Shown here: one piece after another, positions 11,883 through 22,599 of the stretch
Position numbering within the stretch: position 1 is the stretch's first letter
Layout: the number at the start of each line of letters is the position of its first letter
From: Rhizopus arrhizus
Lineage: Eukaryota; Mucoromycota; Mucoromycetes; Mucorales; Rhizopodaceae
Assembly (NCBI GenBank): GCA_024220505.1
Contig: JAKZZE010000009.1
Location: 878,001-942,000, forward strand
Length of the DNA stretch: 64,000 nt
Direction: 5' to 3'
Made by a program: the position numbers and the translations under genes
Notes under the pieces: generated by a model
The model's database searches: none
The model's input: the letters and a program-made list of their open reading frames with translations, nothing else
What the model was told of the DNA's origin: nothing

Positions 11883-12374
11883 GTAATGAAGAAAAGAATT
11901 AAAAAAAAAAAAAAAAATTTCAAAATCTGGAAAACAAAATAAATAAAATCATAAATGAAATTGATTGGCTCATCTATGAAAGAAATGACGATAGAAAGGT
12001 CATCATCATTTTATGTATTCTTTGCTTAATAATCGCATCATTCTACTTTTCTTATTTTGTATTAAAAATAATAAAGAATGAACTGTAATTTATTATTGAC
12101 TCTACTGGTTTATCTTTTAATGTTTATATGAAGATCTTTATCATAAATAAGCAATAAACTGAATTTGAATGACACAAGTAAGCTTCCTTTCTTAAACAGC
12201 AATAATTTCTAAAAAAGAATGCCTTGTGAGCAGATGTAAAAAAAAAAAAAAAAAAAAAACATCCAATTGAAAATGAGATAATCAAGAGATACTCATTATA
12301 TGTTTATCTTGCGTTATCAAACACCTGCTTGAGAACATGATACTCACGCGTACAGTTTATGATTCACACAAATA
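11883..12374. other. Intergenic: transporter 5' flank up to the transposon
   Basis: A/T-rich 490 bp holding the transporter promoter, with A15-A20 runs at about 11902-11917 and 12238-12259. It ends at the TA target dinucleotide (12373-12374) of the Tc1/mariner element. No gene is seen. Confidence 0.5.
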
Positions 12375-12411
12375 CAGTCAGATTGGAGAAATTCAGCGCT
12401 CCCCCATTAAA
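12375..12411 (+). repeat. Left terminal inverted repeat
   Basis: 37-bp repeat whose exact reverse complement is at 16790-16826. The next outer bases are TA and the sequences diverge beyond it. The inner sequences also diverge straight after ATTAAA. Confidence 0.93.
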
Positions 12412-12776
12412 CAATTAAATACAGCCCGCAACAATTTTGGGATCTGTCACACAACTTTGGACAGGGCGAAAATGGAAAGTGAGATTCTTATTGAAATTGG
12501 GACGCCAAAGCTGGGTAATGTGTACTATTTTTTCTTCTCTTCTTGCTATTTATTTTTTGGCTGAGGATCTCTATATTATGATGGTTGTCGTACATGACCG
12601 CCAACCAGAAAACATCCCTTTGAAAACCCCCCAAAACAGTGGTCAATATTGATCACAGTTGACGTACCCATTCATCTCTTTCCACCACCTGCATGGCATC
12701 TCGCACATGCTCGCTTTCTAGCTTTCTGACAAGATATAAAGAAACAAAGTCTCAATGCGTGCGTTTTATTGATATT

Positions 12777-13087
12777 TCAATAGCCAGTGGTATTTTTTCT
12801 CTTTCGATTTTTTTGGTTGTCAAGCAAAAATGTAATGTCGGTGGCCAGAAGGGATTCACGGTACCAGGAGGAAGTGTCAGCATCATTGCTTCTTTGTTTG
12901 CAATGTGTTTCAGAGATGTGAATGACATTCTTCAGGCACGGCAGATTAGTCAGGTATGCAGGCACCTCTGAGACAGACATAGGGAATTGCACACGCAACA
13001 ATTCTGTCATGGTGTAGATACCATCAGATTGCACCTTGATCAAATAAAAAACGATGGAAGGTGCTAGGAAATAGAACACATTCAGCG

Positions 13088-13118
<31 letters not shown>

Positions 13119-14940
13119 GCATATGCTCACAAACCTACCGACAATGTGGATGCTGATATTACCACCAATGTGATTGTCATCAATGGCATTTTTGCCAAAG
13201 AACGCGAGGCGAACCAGGTCCCAGTTCACCAAGTAATGGTTGCTTGCCATAGAGATTTTTTTCACTTCACCGTAGCCAATATTGATACCGTCATCTGTTT
13301 GGTGGGGGAAGCGCGTGATGATGCAATCTGGACATCCGTTGAAGTTGGGCGGTCGCTTGCACTTTTCAGCAAGCTCGATAGCCGTGAAATCGAGTCGGAT
13401 GTTTAGGTCGTCGTTATCAAATAGAGGCTGCAGTAAGGGGACAATATATCTGGTGATCAGTGTAGTCTCTGAGATGCCAGTGTTAGTGGGATCCATGGGA
13501 AGAGACTGGAGAAGCTGTGAAGCCGACACGGCCAGGCGTTTGTTGATTTTGTCATCCATGGTTCTTGCCATGTTGAGGGTTGATACACTCGCGCCAATTC
13601 GATCCGTTGTCTTTTCATACACGCTCTGAGCAATCTCGATGGTTTTGAGCAATACATCACCGGGAAATTTGCTTGTCGAGTTCCAAGAATTAAGGTTGTG
13701 TTCACGGATTCGGGTATAGAGCTTGTTTCCGAAAAATGGAACTATTGCTTTGTGGAGGCGATTGTTGTTTTGAAGGAGGGGAATTGAATTCAATGAGAGG
13801 ATCAGGTGTACGTCAGATTCCAGTGTCAAGTTGTTGGAAATGACAAAATCAAAGACATATTGCTGCATTTGATAAAATTTCCCTAAGATGTCGATGTTGT
13901 CAACTTGGAATCGATCACGACCAGGTGCTCGTAACTGTAAGGACAATTGTGATGGTGGCGAACTGTCGCTTGTAGGTGAGAATTCTTCAGATGATGAGTC
14001 CAAATGCAGATCAACGTCATCCTCAGCGTCATGCCGGCTATCAATTGTATCTTGAGTGGATTCTTCTCTTTATCTTTTTTTTTTTGGAGTTTTTCTGTTT
14101 CTCAGGCTTCTTTTTTTGTACTTTATTCTTATTCTTTGTACTTGAAGATGCAACAATGACTTTTTAGTCGCCTGCAATATATCTTCGTTATTAAATAAAA
14201 ACAAAATCTTTAACCTGAGTGGATTCTTCGTTGAGGGCAACTGGGTCGATCAACTGGCGTACTTCACGTGCTGCTGTCGTGAATGTACTGATTGCTTCTT
14301 CATGAAATGTGTCGATTGCATTTTTCTATGTTCAAAGATTAATAAGATGAATGGGAAACATAGTAGGCACATACTCGTCGTTTAAAGTTCTCGAAGATGT
14401 CATTCCAAAGAGCAGTGTTGCAGAGTTTCGTGCGTGGAGACCTAAAGCAAACATGAGAGTCCAATGATGCGTTTATACTACAACAGCTTTACCTTTTCTC
14501 TGTATTTTTCACTTTCATGTGTACAGTGTCATATTGTTGAACCCAAGCACCATGCAAGCCATGAGCAGAAGTGGCATTTATCCTTATGGACCATTCAGGT
14601 ATTTTCTTTTTGTTCTTTGACACAAAAGAAGAGAACCGAGCTCTTTTGGTACCCAGTAATATACTCCTTCAGTGCTAAGAGAGAGTAGTCTGAGTATGCA
14701 TTCCTTCTTTAAAGCTGTGTTTCTACTATTCACTCCAGAGGGAATCCAAGTTGAAAAGAAAAGGAGATTTGCAAAAGAACACCTCACCCCTTTTTTGTTC
14801 AAAGTGCTCCAGCTGAGTGACTGTCGGAATTGCCGCGCTTGCTGGAGAAATAACATTTGTTGAAAATACCCGGCCATGAATTTTTTTTTTTTCTTTTCCA
14901 TTCTCAACAATCCAACAGCCAAGGAATCCACTTGCCATGC
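12777..14940 (-). pseudogene. Passenger ORF of the transposon, PD-(D/E)XK nuclease-like, degenerate
   Basis: Second gene of the element, read on the minus strand. The main open block (about 14003-12777) is about 400 codons. It is interrupted by one intron (13138-13064) that contains an A28-30 run and splices HIV to APSIVFYL in frame. It holds GCPDCIITRF and, about 20 residues later, GYGEVKK. A PD..(D/E)xK arrangement of this kind is the core of the restriction-endonuclease-like fold. I infer a nuclease-like domain; the remainder is unrecognised. Upstream exons can be followed to about 14.9 kb (blocks PEWSIRINATSAHGLHGAW, LCNTALWNDIFENFKRR and IDTFHEEAISTFTTAAREVR). Connecting them needs at least two frameshifts: one at the A-run near 14,075 and one near 14,590. 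The N-terminus is therefore unclear, and this copy is probably inactive. Confidence 0.55.
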
Positions 14941-15329
14941 GCTTGTAGTAGCCACGCGAGGTTCAGTCCCCTGGCGCCCTAAGTGAAAGTGATGGGGCCT
15001 TAGAGTTACTATGCATATTGGTTTCCGTGTGTATAGACCATCATGAGTAGCGTATGCATTATCTGCACTGGTTCTGGATACCCACAATCAAGGCAAACAG
15101 AAGGGATCTATGGTCGTCCAAAGACTATTCAACATCTTTGGCTAAGTCCAACATTCAAGTGCTTGATGACTCTTGATAAACAACCTTACAATCTCTTTAA
15201 AAATAAAAGTTGAAATTGCTCATGGAGCCTGCCCTTGCGATATGACCTCACTCTTTCTTTATCACCTCAAATAAATCGCCAAAATTATTACGGGAACTGT
15301 AGCACTATGTCATTTTTTTATTGATAAAA

Positions 15330-16614
15330 CTACAAAAGGAGTTTGTTGAGGCAATCGTCGATGCGACCTGCAGAATGGCCAATAAAACAAGCAAGGTCCC
15401 TCTTTGTAACTTGGAGGCATGCTTCGGTAGTTCTTTGCGTTAAAGTTTCATTGTCCAAGATCTTGCTTCTCTTGACCAATTTTTTCACAAGTGCCCAAAA
15501 CTGTTCAATTGGATTTAGCTCAGGGGAGTAAGGAGGTAGATAGACGCGGTTATAGCCTTTTTCCTTGATGAGCGCTTCAATTTTTTCATTGCCATGGATG
15601 GGAGCGTTGTCCATCACCAAGTAAGCCCCTTCATTGATTTGAATTTGTCCAATTCATTCATCAAGCTCAGCAAAAATGCTACATAATGGTTGGTGTTTGT
15701 TCTGGTGCCCATTTTCTTCTCTTCATCTTCTGCAAGTCGTCATTTCTTGCTTGATGGCGGGTTAGGTTTCCGCACGGTTATTTTGACAACGCCATGAATA
15801 GATACCGCACCCAGAATTGTTGTTGACTTGGCTCGAGTAGTAGGAACGACAGCTACTGGCGTTTTACCCTTAGGAGCCCATCCGTAGCTTCTTTTCAAGT
15901 AGATGTGGAAGGCAGATTCATCAATAAAAACGCAATTCGTAAGGAAGTCCATGGTCGTGCCTTGGTATTTCATTGCCCAGTCGTATCGCTGTTGAATGGT
16001 TTCCGGACTGTTTCGCTTGACTGCGTGTAGCTGTACTTTCTTGAAAGAGAGGTTGCATTCGTTTGTCATAAATTGTTGTACTGCCGATTTTGTGAGCTTC
16101 AGGTCCATGAATGCATTCGTTAAACTGTCCATGACGTCGCTGACAGTCGCTGTTGCATTTTCGTCAATGTAATTGATGACATGACTTTTGTGTTCTGTTG
16201 CTAGTAAGGTAGGTTTGGGACCTTCTTCTCAGGATCGTCTCTGTATACCTTGGCCCATGATTGCCCAGTACGTGTGTTAACACCGACTTCACGGGCTGCT
16301 GCTGCGGCGCTCACCAACCTTTCTTCAAGTAACCAAATAAAAAGATGTCTTTGCTTATCCGTGTATGAATTACTTGGGCGCTCTGTTGCATTGACCGATT
16401 TTTCAACGTCTTCGGTCGCTGCAGCTTTGCCCTTGATTCTTCTTTGACGCTTGGCTGGATCAAATGTGCCTGGATTGCGTTGTTCATAGCATGACAAAGT
16501 TACCAGGCTCTCTAGTTCATCAGCGTCATCCTCCATATCAACATCCATGGCATAGTTCCCTTCTTCATCATAGTAATTTCCATGACTATCTCCATACAAA
16601 AAACTGGTAGACAT
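15330..16614 (-). pseudogene. Tc1/mariner DD34E transposase, broken
   Basis: Encodes the enzyme that cuts and inserts the element at TA. The N-terminal part (16614-about 16220) has an acidic leader, then a helix-turn-helix-like stretch (LLEERLVSAAAAAREVGVNT) for end binding. The catalytic triad is visible: first Asp in VFIDESAFHIYLKRSYGW, second in VMDNAPIHGN, Glu in PYSPELNPIEQFW, with 34 residues between the last two. Three lesions break the frame. There is a one-base deletion near 16,220 where the ORF runs into TAG, an in-frame TGA at 15740-15742 (probably an Arg codon CGA changed to TGA), and another one-base shift near 15,640-15,655. The family call is firm; inactivity of this copy is inferred from the breaks. 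Confidence 0.88.
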
Positions 16615-16789
16615 TTAAAATGATAGTAAAAAAAGAGACGCAAATGAATTTTTTGTCTGAACTGTCGAATAAATATTGGCGTTTCAGCTGACCTGTTGTC
16701 GTGAAAGGCGCTGAGAAATTCTCGGCAATGGAGCATAATTTTTTTTTGGGAAAGTGGGACGAAAAAACCTCTGTGCAACCGCTGAAAAA

Positions 16790-16826
16790 TTTAATGGGGG
16801 AGCGCTGAATTTCTCCAATCTGACTG
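16790..16826 (-). repeat. Right terminal inverted repeat
   Basis: Exact reverse complement of 12375-12411, followed by the TA target dinucleotide at 16827-16828. The right end is nearest the transposase start. Confidence 0.93.
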
Positions 16827-16994
16827 TAATCAGATGAATTTTTTTTTTCTCTCTTGGACTTTTGAGATGTAAAGAATGTAATAGACATTCATTATTTATA
16901 AAAGAAGAGAAAGTTAACAATACAATAAGATAATTAAGAAGGGAAGAAGAGAGGGAGGGAGGAATATAAATAAAAAGATCCCAACTATTTATAT

Positions 16995-17957
16995 TTAACA
17001 GGCACAACCATTGGCATCATTTCCTGTGTTTTCCAAATCGACACCACGAGAATTCAATCCGTTTCTATTTTTACGAGAATTATCTGCCAACTGATCAAGT
17101 GGCATACGTTTTGCTATAGCAAGAAATAAGTCATGTACATTTTCGGCTGTCTTTGCAGAAGTTTCAAAAAATAGTAAGCCGGCTTCATTCGCATATTCTT
17201 GAGCTACCTTTGTCTCAATAGCTCTTCTTGCTCCCAAGTCAGACTTATTGCCTGCTAATGCAATCACAATATTAGGATCTGCTTGTCGTTGTAACTCATT
17301 CACCCAAGCCTTAGCTTTATCTAATGAAGACTAAGTAATATATGTTAATCCTATTCTGTCTGATATCATCTTGAAATATCTTACAGCTTGTGTGATATCA
17401 TAAACAATGACAGCACAATTTGCATTTCGATAATACATTGGTGCCAAACTCTATTTATTATATTAGCAAAATAAAAATAAAAACTATTCTTTTTATTTAC
17501 CTTGTATCTTTCTTGTCCTGCTGTATCCCTAGTAAAATATTGTTTATTACTTGTTATCATCATTTAATCTTATTTGTCTTACCAAATTTCGAATTTTACT
17601 GTTGTATTATCATCTAATGAAATAGTTTGTGCCAAGAAAGCAGCTAACATAAGGATATGAGTATTGTTACAATATATCACATAAATGTATCTTATTACCT
17701 CCAATAGTACTTTCTCTGTATTCATCGAAATGGTCTTTTACAAACCTCATCACCAAGCTATATTTTATATAAAAAAGTTGGTTTATATTTCAACACTTCT
17801 TTTCTTCATCTCAAGCTTTACCTTGACTTTCCAACAGCAGATTCACCTAAAATAGAAAATAATTTGTTTTAGTTTAAATTCAATATATATTCATGTTTGT
17901 CATACCCAAAAGGACAAGCTTAAATTGATATGTTTTTCCTTGTGTATTTGAAGACAT
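16995..17957 (-). CDS. RAB5: RAB5-type small GTPase
   Basis: Early-endosome Rab GTPase (Vps21/Ypt5 in yeasts). Seven exons: 17957-17906, 17846-17822, 17757-17699, 17643-17583, 17528-17501, 17450-17385 and 17330-16995, giving 208 residues, the family length. Nucleotide-binding motifs are complete: P-loop GESAVGKS, switch I YRESTIGAAFLAQ with its Thr, switch [20 protein letters not shown] (a Rab5 signature), GNKSDL and ETSAKT. The C-terminus NGCAC gives a C-A-C double-cysteine end for geranylgeranylation. Very small exons (25 and 28 nt) flank the P-loop and switch II. The 3' end is about 170 bp from the right end of the Tc1/mariner insertion. Orthology to RAB5 rather than another endosomal Rab rests on switch II and the SLAPMYYR block. 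Confidence 0.93.
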
Positions 17958-18078
17958 CAATAATAGATAAAAAAGAAAATGAGAAAGAAAGGGAGAAGAC
18001 AAATAAGGTACATGAAATGACCAATGACGCAATTTTATTCATTTTGAAACTCAGATATCATTGTTTTAATCAACCGAG

Positions 18079-19255
18079 CTATGAATAATGAGGAGGTGAA
18101 GTCGATTGATCTTCATAGGCTGGTAATTGCTCATGATCCATACGAGGAGCATACAAAAACCTTGGCTTAATTAAAGTATCTGAATAGCATATTACGCTTG
18201 AAGGTACCTGAAGACCGAAAGGCAAGGTGCCCATCTGTAAAACAACAGAAAACAAAGTACGCTTATGAAAAAAGAGTCCATGTCGAACCTTGGCCGTAAC
18301 GACCAATCGATATATGATTCTTGTATGCTGAGAAATGAATGAGGTTGTCATTGTACCATTTTTTATGGGTACTCGTATAAGTTGTACGTGTTTCCCATCT
18401 GATGTGGTTTTTGTATGTAGTGAAGATGAATAACTAATGACCTCTGTCTCTTTTTGCTGATGATCTACTTGAATCTCTCGTCTAAGGGATGCTTCGATGG
18501 TGCTGATGGGTCCATTAGATAAAAGCTGAAGATCAATATGGTGGGTATCAAGCAAGTTATAGCTACATCCTTTGGGTAAAGACAAGATGATGGTATGATT
18601 AAAGAATGATATTTGTTCATGATACACACGAGGGATTTTATGTAGTGTAGTAAGTACCAAGGGCTGATAATGAAGAAGAACGGGTACTGTTTGAAAAGGT
18701 CTGGTACCAGGCCGTTCAAGAGAAGCAACAAGTTCAAATTGACAGGATGCTAAATGATGTTTAAAGGTGGGTGGGTAATTGACTTGAGGTAATTCGCATA
18801 AAAATTGAAATTGATGATTGCCTGGTTCTATCATTGGCCAACGAGTACCAGAGATGGAAGATAAGCCCCACAAGGTGGTTTTAACAGTGAATAAACTCTT
18901 GTTGCCATTTTCTAAAAAGGAAACTTTTAATTTTGAAAAAGGCGGGATTTTTTTTTATACCTGTTGCTCTAAATATAAATTTAAGGCATTGAGCTGCAAG
19001 TGGATATTCTATATTGAGTTGAATATGACCAGTAAATGTTGAACCAGGATGACAGGTTGTCTTGTTATAGTCACCATCAATACTAGTAACATTCACAGAG
19101 AAATGTACAGGTGGTTTTTTATATTTTATATTTAAACTATCTACAAATATGTAACCTTGGTCACGAGATGGTAACTGTGGCAATGATTCAATTACATCTT
19201 CCCATCTTTCTACTGAATAATCTTCTTCTTCTTCTAATACAGTGGTCATTGCCAT
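18079..19255 (-). CDS. Arrestin-related trafficking adaptor with PY motifs
   Basis: Arrestin-fold adaptors of this kind recruit Rsp5/Nedd4-type ubiquitin ligases to plasma-membrane transporters for endocytosis. Two exons, 19255-18961 and 18911-18079, joined ATE-NGNKSL in frame, give about 375 residues. The N-lobe shows HPGSTFTGHIQLNIEYPLAA (the GxxFxGxv strand pair of arrestin-N) and the C-lobe VPIKNGTMTTSFISQHTRII. The last 20 residues carry two candidate PY motifs, LPAY and PPHY; PPxY is the WW-domain ligand of Rsp5. An acidic stretch (EEEED) lies near the start. Met1 and Met3 are both possible starts; I chose the first ATG. The length is shorter than most yeast ARTs because there is no long disordered tail. 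Confidence 0.82.
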
Positions 19256-19497
19256 ATAAATAAAATTAAAAAATAAAAATAAAAGAAAAAAAAAAAAAAG
19301 ATGAAAAAGAGTCCGAAGAGATGAAGTATGTGAGAGGAGAGAAATTTGTTTGACAGCTTGGATACACAATGGAAAAGGATAAATTTTTATGCTTATAAAT
19401 TAATTGAAAAAAAGAAAAAAAAAAAAAAACTATTGTTCATGTTTATTAAAACTCATCAAAGAGTATAAGACAGAGACTTGTAAAAATACAAAAGATA

Positions 19498-19722
19498 TCA
19501 ACATAGAGAATTGTAAACAGATTGCTTCAATGGTTCTTTCTGGATTTGATTGATGACAACCTCATCCAAGGCAAGAATCTGTTCAAAGAATTGAAACGAG
19601 GCGATTTTTATTTTTTTCTCAGACGAAGGCAGCGGGTAATATGAGATGGGTGGAGTTTTTTATTACTTCAACAATCAAAATCAAACGCGATCTGTACTTA
19701 CCTTATTCCTTGTTGACATCAT
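19498..19722 (-). CDS. Possible two-exon 46-aa protein
   Basis: Between the arrestin and CAB1 genes the minus strand holds a short coding-like block, FQFFEQILALDEVVINQIQK, ending in TGA at 19498. A start exon MMSTRNK (19722-19702) with a GTAAGT donor can be joined to an acceptor at 19618 in frame. This gives about 46 residues, helical and without a TM segment. I do not recognise the family. The N-terminal join is the weakest part, since the acceptor context is poor. It could be a conserved micro-protein or chance. Confidence 0.3.
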
Positions 19723-20277
19723 TTCGATTTCGGGTGTGATGCTGATTTTCTAGCTATACTAGAGGAGCATCGACATAAAGCTGCGAATTTGAATGTATAT
19801 ACCTTAATAAACCTATGCAATCTGGTTTATATTTATGCAAAACCTTTATTTTTGTGACTTTAGTCTTCTTTTTTAAATTAGTGTTTTCAATAAAAGAAAT
19901 TTAAAGTCTTTAGGATTAGATCGAAATTACAAAAAAGAAAAGCGAGTAAGAAATGTCAAGAATTGAAAATAAGCAATAAATACTAAATACAACAAGTAAA
20001 AAAGTGAATAAAATAGTATATCACAACAAGCAGTGAATAAACTTGAAAAGAACGTGAAAAAAGAAAAAAGAAAAGAAATAGTCATCTTACTCGAATTAAG
20101 ATTATCAAGTATTAACAAAGCAATAAAAAAAGAACAAATATTTCAATCCATGAAAAGGGTCATGTTAGAAAAATAAACTTGAGCAATTGCTGCTGAAACA
20201 ATAAACATTTAAAACTCCTTTGTTTCTCACTTGATTGACAGCTTTCACAGTGTATACTTATTTTTTCAGTACTTGTC

Positions 20278-21791
20278 ATGAATAAAGATAGCACTTCCAT
20301 CATGAACCTAACAGGCGCTTCTGTTTCTGAATCCATTCTTGCTGCTCACGAAACAAGAGACATTGTGTTGCCAAATCAAAACGAACATGTAGCTCATGTT
20401 GCTATTGACGTAAATACAAAATCTACTTTTGTAAAGCGAGAAACAAACCTACTTTATACATGTAGATTGGTGGCTCATTGGCAAAGATGGTTTATTTTAC
20501 TTCTTCAGCAGACATAAAAGGTGGCAGATTAAACTTTAAAAAGTTTGAAACAGAGAAAATAGATGAATGTATCGAATTTGTAGCTGCCTTGATGGCAGAT
20601 GTTAGAACCAAGTCGCGTCAAAATAATAAGCTTGTGTTAAAAGCAACAGGAGGTGGAGCATATTTGTTTTATGACAAGTTGAAAGAAAAGCTACCTGGTG
20701 TAGTTATTCAAAAAGAAGACGAAATGGAATGCCTTATTACAGGTTAGTTAATATCACAAGTAAGCTCAAATCATACTGATTTTTTATTAGGCTTGAACTT
20801 TTTTATTACAGAAATACCTTATGAAGTATTTACTTATAATGAACAAGATTCAGATCCAATGAAGTTTGAAAAGAAAACGAACGATATTTACCCATACATG
20901 GTAAGCAAAGAGAAAAAGAGAGAGAGAGAAACTACTCTATATACTAACCCTATTGCAGTTGGTTAATATTGGTTCAGGCGTCAGTATTTTGAAGGTGACA
21001 GGCCCTGACGAATTCAGTCGTATCAGTGGAACTTCAGTAAGCAGACTATGAAAAAGAAATAAGGGTCATTAAAATATTATTATGATAGCTTGGAGGTGGC
21101 ACCTTATGGGGATTAATGTCGTTATTGACAAATGCTACATCTTTTGATGGTAATAATAGGAAAAATAAAATGAAATATCTGCTCTCACACAATTATAGAT
21201 ATGCTGGAAATATCAAAAACAGGAGATAACAGAAATATAGATCTTATGGTAGGAGACATATATGGCTCAGATTATACAAAGCTTGGATTAAAGTCTACAC
21301 GAATAGCGAGTAGCTTTGGTAAAGTATTTAAAAAAGGCGTTCGACAATCGCAAGGTAACTTTCAAGCACAAGACATTGCCAAAAGTCTATTATTTATGGT
21401 CAGTAATAATATTGGGCAAATTGCGTATTTGAATGCAAAACAACACAACTTGACTCGAATTTATTTTGGTGGGTGCTTTATTCGAGGACATCCCATCACA
21501 ATGAATACACTTTCTTATGCAATCAATTTTTGGTCAAATGGAGAGATGAAGGCATTATTTTTGAGACATGAAGGTCATTTGGGCGCCACTGGAGCAGTAA
21601 GCTTACTTTGTTTGTTGGTTATTGTAGGCTAATATTTCCTGCTTTAGTTTTTGAAGCATTCCAATATTCGTAGATCGAGACACTCCTTTTCTTACTCTGA
21701 GCATAACTTTATACCAGAAATTAACCCTAACCCTAGTGATGTCTATGGTGAATTAGAAGATACAAATGTTGAGCTAAGAGAAGAAGAGTAA
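20278..21791 (+). CDS. CAB1: Pantothenate kinase
   Basis: Phosphorylates pantothenate, the committed and feedback-regulated step of coenzyme A synthesis, in the cytosol. Seven exons: 20278-20409, 20466-20742, 20791-20900, 20959-21036, 21089-21149, 21199-21596 and 21648-21791. They give 399 residues, in the range of eukaryotic type II PanK. The ASKHA nucleotide-binding motifs are intact: AIDIGGSLAKMVYF (phosphate 1), ATGGGAYLFYD, LVNIGSGVSILKV (phosphate 2 region), GTSLGGGTLWGLMSLL, then MVGDIYGSDY and IYFGGCFIRGHPIT. The first exon encodes a 40-residue Ser/Asn-rich leader absent from bacterial enzymes. The tail (YSEHNFIPEINPNPSD) is acidic and variable. Start chosen as the first ATG after an upstream stop. 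Confidence 0.93.
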
Positions 21792-21839
21792 ATAAAGCAA
21801 TCGTTTTATTATGTACTCATATACATAAAAGAATGGGTT

Positions 21840-22540
21840 TTAAGCTTGGAAATAAAAAGTTAAAATCGGTATTCCGTGTACTTTCATTGGACATTTTAAA
21901 CTTTTGATAACTTTGGTTGAAATTTGGAAAGTTACATATGAAGAAGTATACTTAGGATAATAAATTATTAAAGTAAGAATCCATAATTCATTTTGATCAA
22001 CTAAAGGAAAAGACTTGAGAGACCATACGATTGAGCAAATATCATCTTGAGAGAATGATAAATGAGGGCTAAAATGAGCAAGAACTTCAATCCATAGAAT
22101 CCATTTAGAAGGGCGTCGAACAAGGAAGTGCTGCAAATTTTCAGTCAGTGCAGAGCAGAAATAGTAACTTGGGGAAAAAGGACGTGTTTGTAATCTGGAA
22201 AGGCTTATCTGGCAGGATAGTTTCTTTGAAGCAAATCGATACCATAGGGACAGCTGTTCAAGTTGAACTGAAAGTCATCAGAAAGAAAGAGACTGGTATC
22301 GGTATCACTGGATATGCTCGCACAAAAGAAAATGACAATGACCGCATTCGACTTTTGCAACAAATGATAAAAATACTGGAAAAACAATCATTGGTAAATC
22401 AAGGATACGTATCACCCATCAGCAGTAGCAGGAAGCCATTCATTGAAAGGGATATGCTCATAGTAACAACTGAAAAAGAAGAAGATTCTCTCCTGGAACT
22501 CACTTTAAAAAAAATTGACAATATAAGTAAAAGCATTTAA
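21840..22540. other. Two overlapping-promoter ORFs of unknown status
   Basis: On the plus strand 22148-22540 is open for 130 codons (block DVFVIWKGLSGRIVSLKQ, then a Lys/Glu-rich tail) but has no early ATG; its in-frame upstream part runs back to about 22112 behind a possible TTTAG acceptor. On the minus strand 21840-22136 is open for 98 codons from ATG and is Trp/Phe/Ile-rich. Neither matches a family I know. They could be decayed fragments or one could be a real orphan gene. Confidence 0.25.
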
Positions 22541-22599
22541 AATGGCTCTGGCTGTAGTATGTACTTATACACCCTTTATTGTAGATATAATGAGAAAAA

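Larger units (their letters stand above)
12375..16826 (-). mobile_element. Tc1/mariner-type transposon with two genes (4,452 bp)
   Basis: The ends are perfect 37-bp inverted repeats starting CAGTCAGATTGGAGA, each bordered by TA (12373-12374 and 16827-16828). This is the TA target duplication and CAGT terminus typical of Tc1/mariner. Both internal genes lie on the minus strand: a DD34E transposase at 16614-15330 and a second large ORF at about 14940-12777. Tc1/mariner elements are usually 1.3-2.5 kb with one gene, so the size and second gene are unusual. Perfect end repeats suggest fairly recent activity, yet the transposase carries at least three breaks, so this copy is non-autonomous. It sits between the 5' flank of the transporter and the 3' flank of the RAB5 gene and interrupts neither. 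Confidence 0.88.

Noticed and set aside
12337..12971. Plus-strand ORFs of 75-92 codons at the left end of the transposon
   Set aside because: They run through the end repeat or antisense to the passenger gene, show no domain and have no splice logic.
13146..13629. Plus-strand ORFs of 86 and 115 codons
   Set aside because: Antisense shadows of the passenger ORF, whose minus-strand frame is far longer and holds the nuclease-like motif.
14950..14985. tRNA-like B box (GGTTCAGTCCC) on the plus strand
   Set aside because: The flanking T-stem pairs poorly and there is no A box, D arm or acceptor stem at the right distance.
14584..15087. 167-codon minus-strand ORF considered as a separate gene
   Set aside because: Its frame is out of step with the better coding blocks of the passenger gene (for example PEWSIRINATSAHG), so most of it is a shadow frame.
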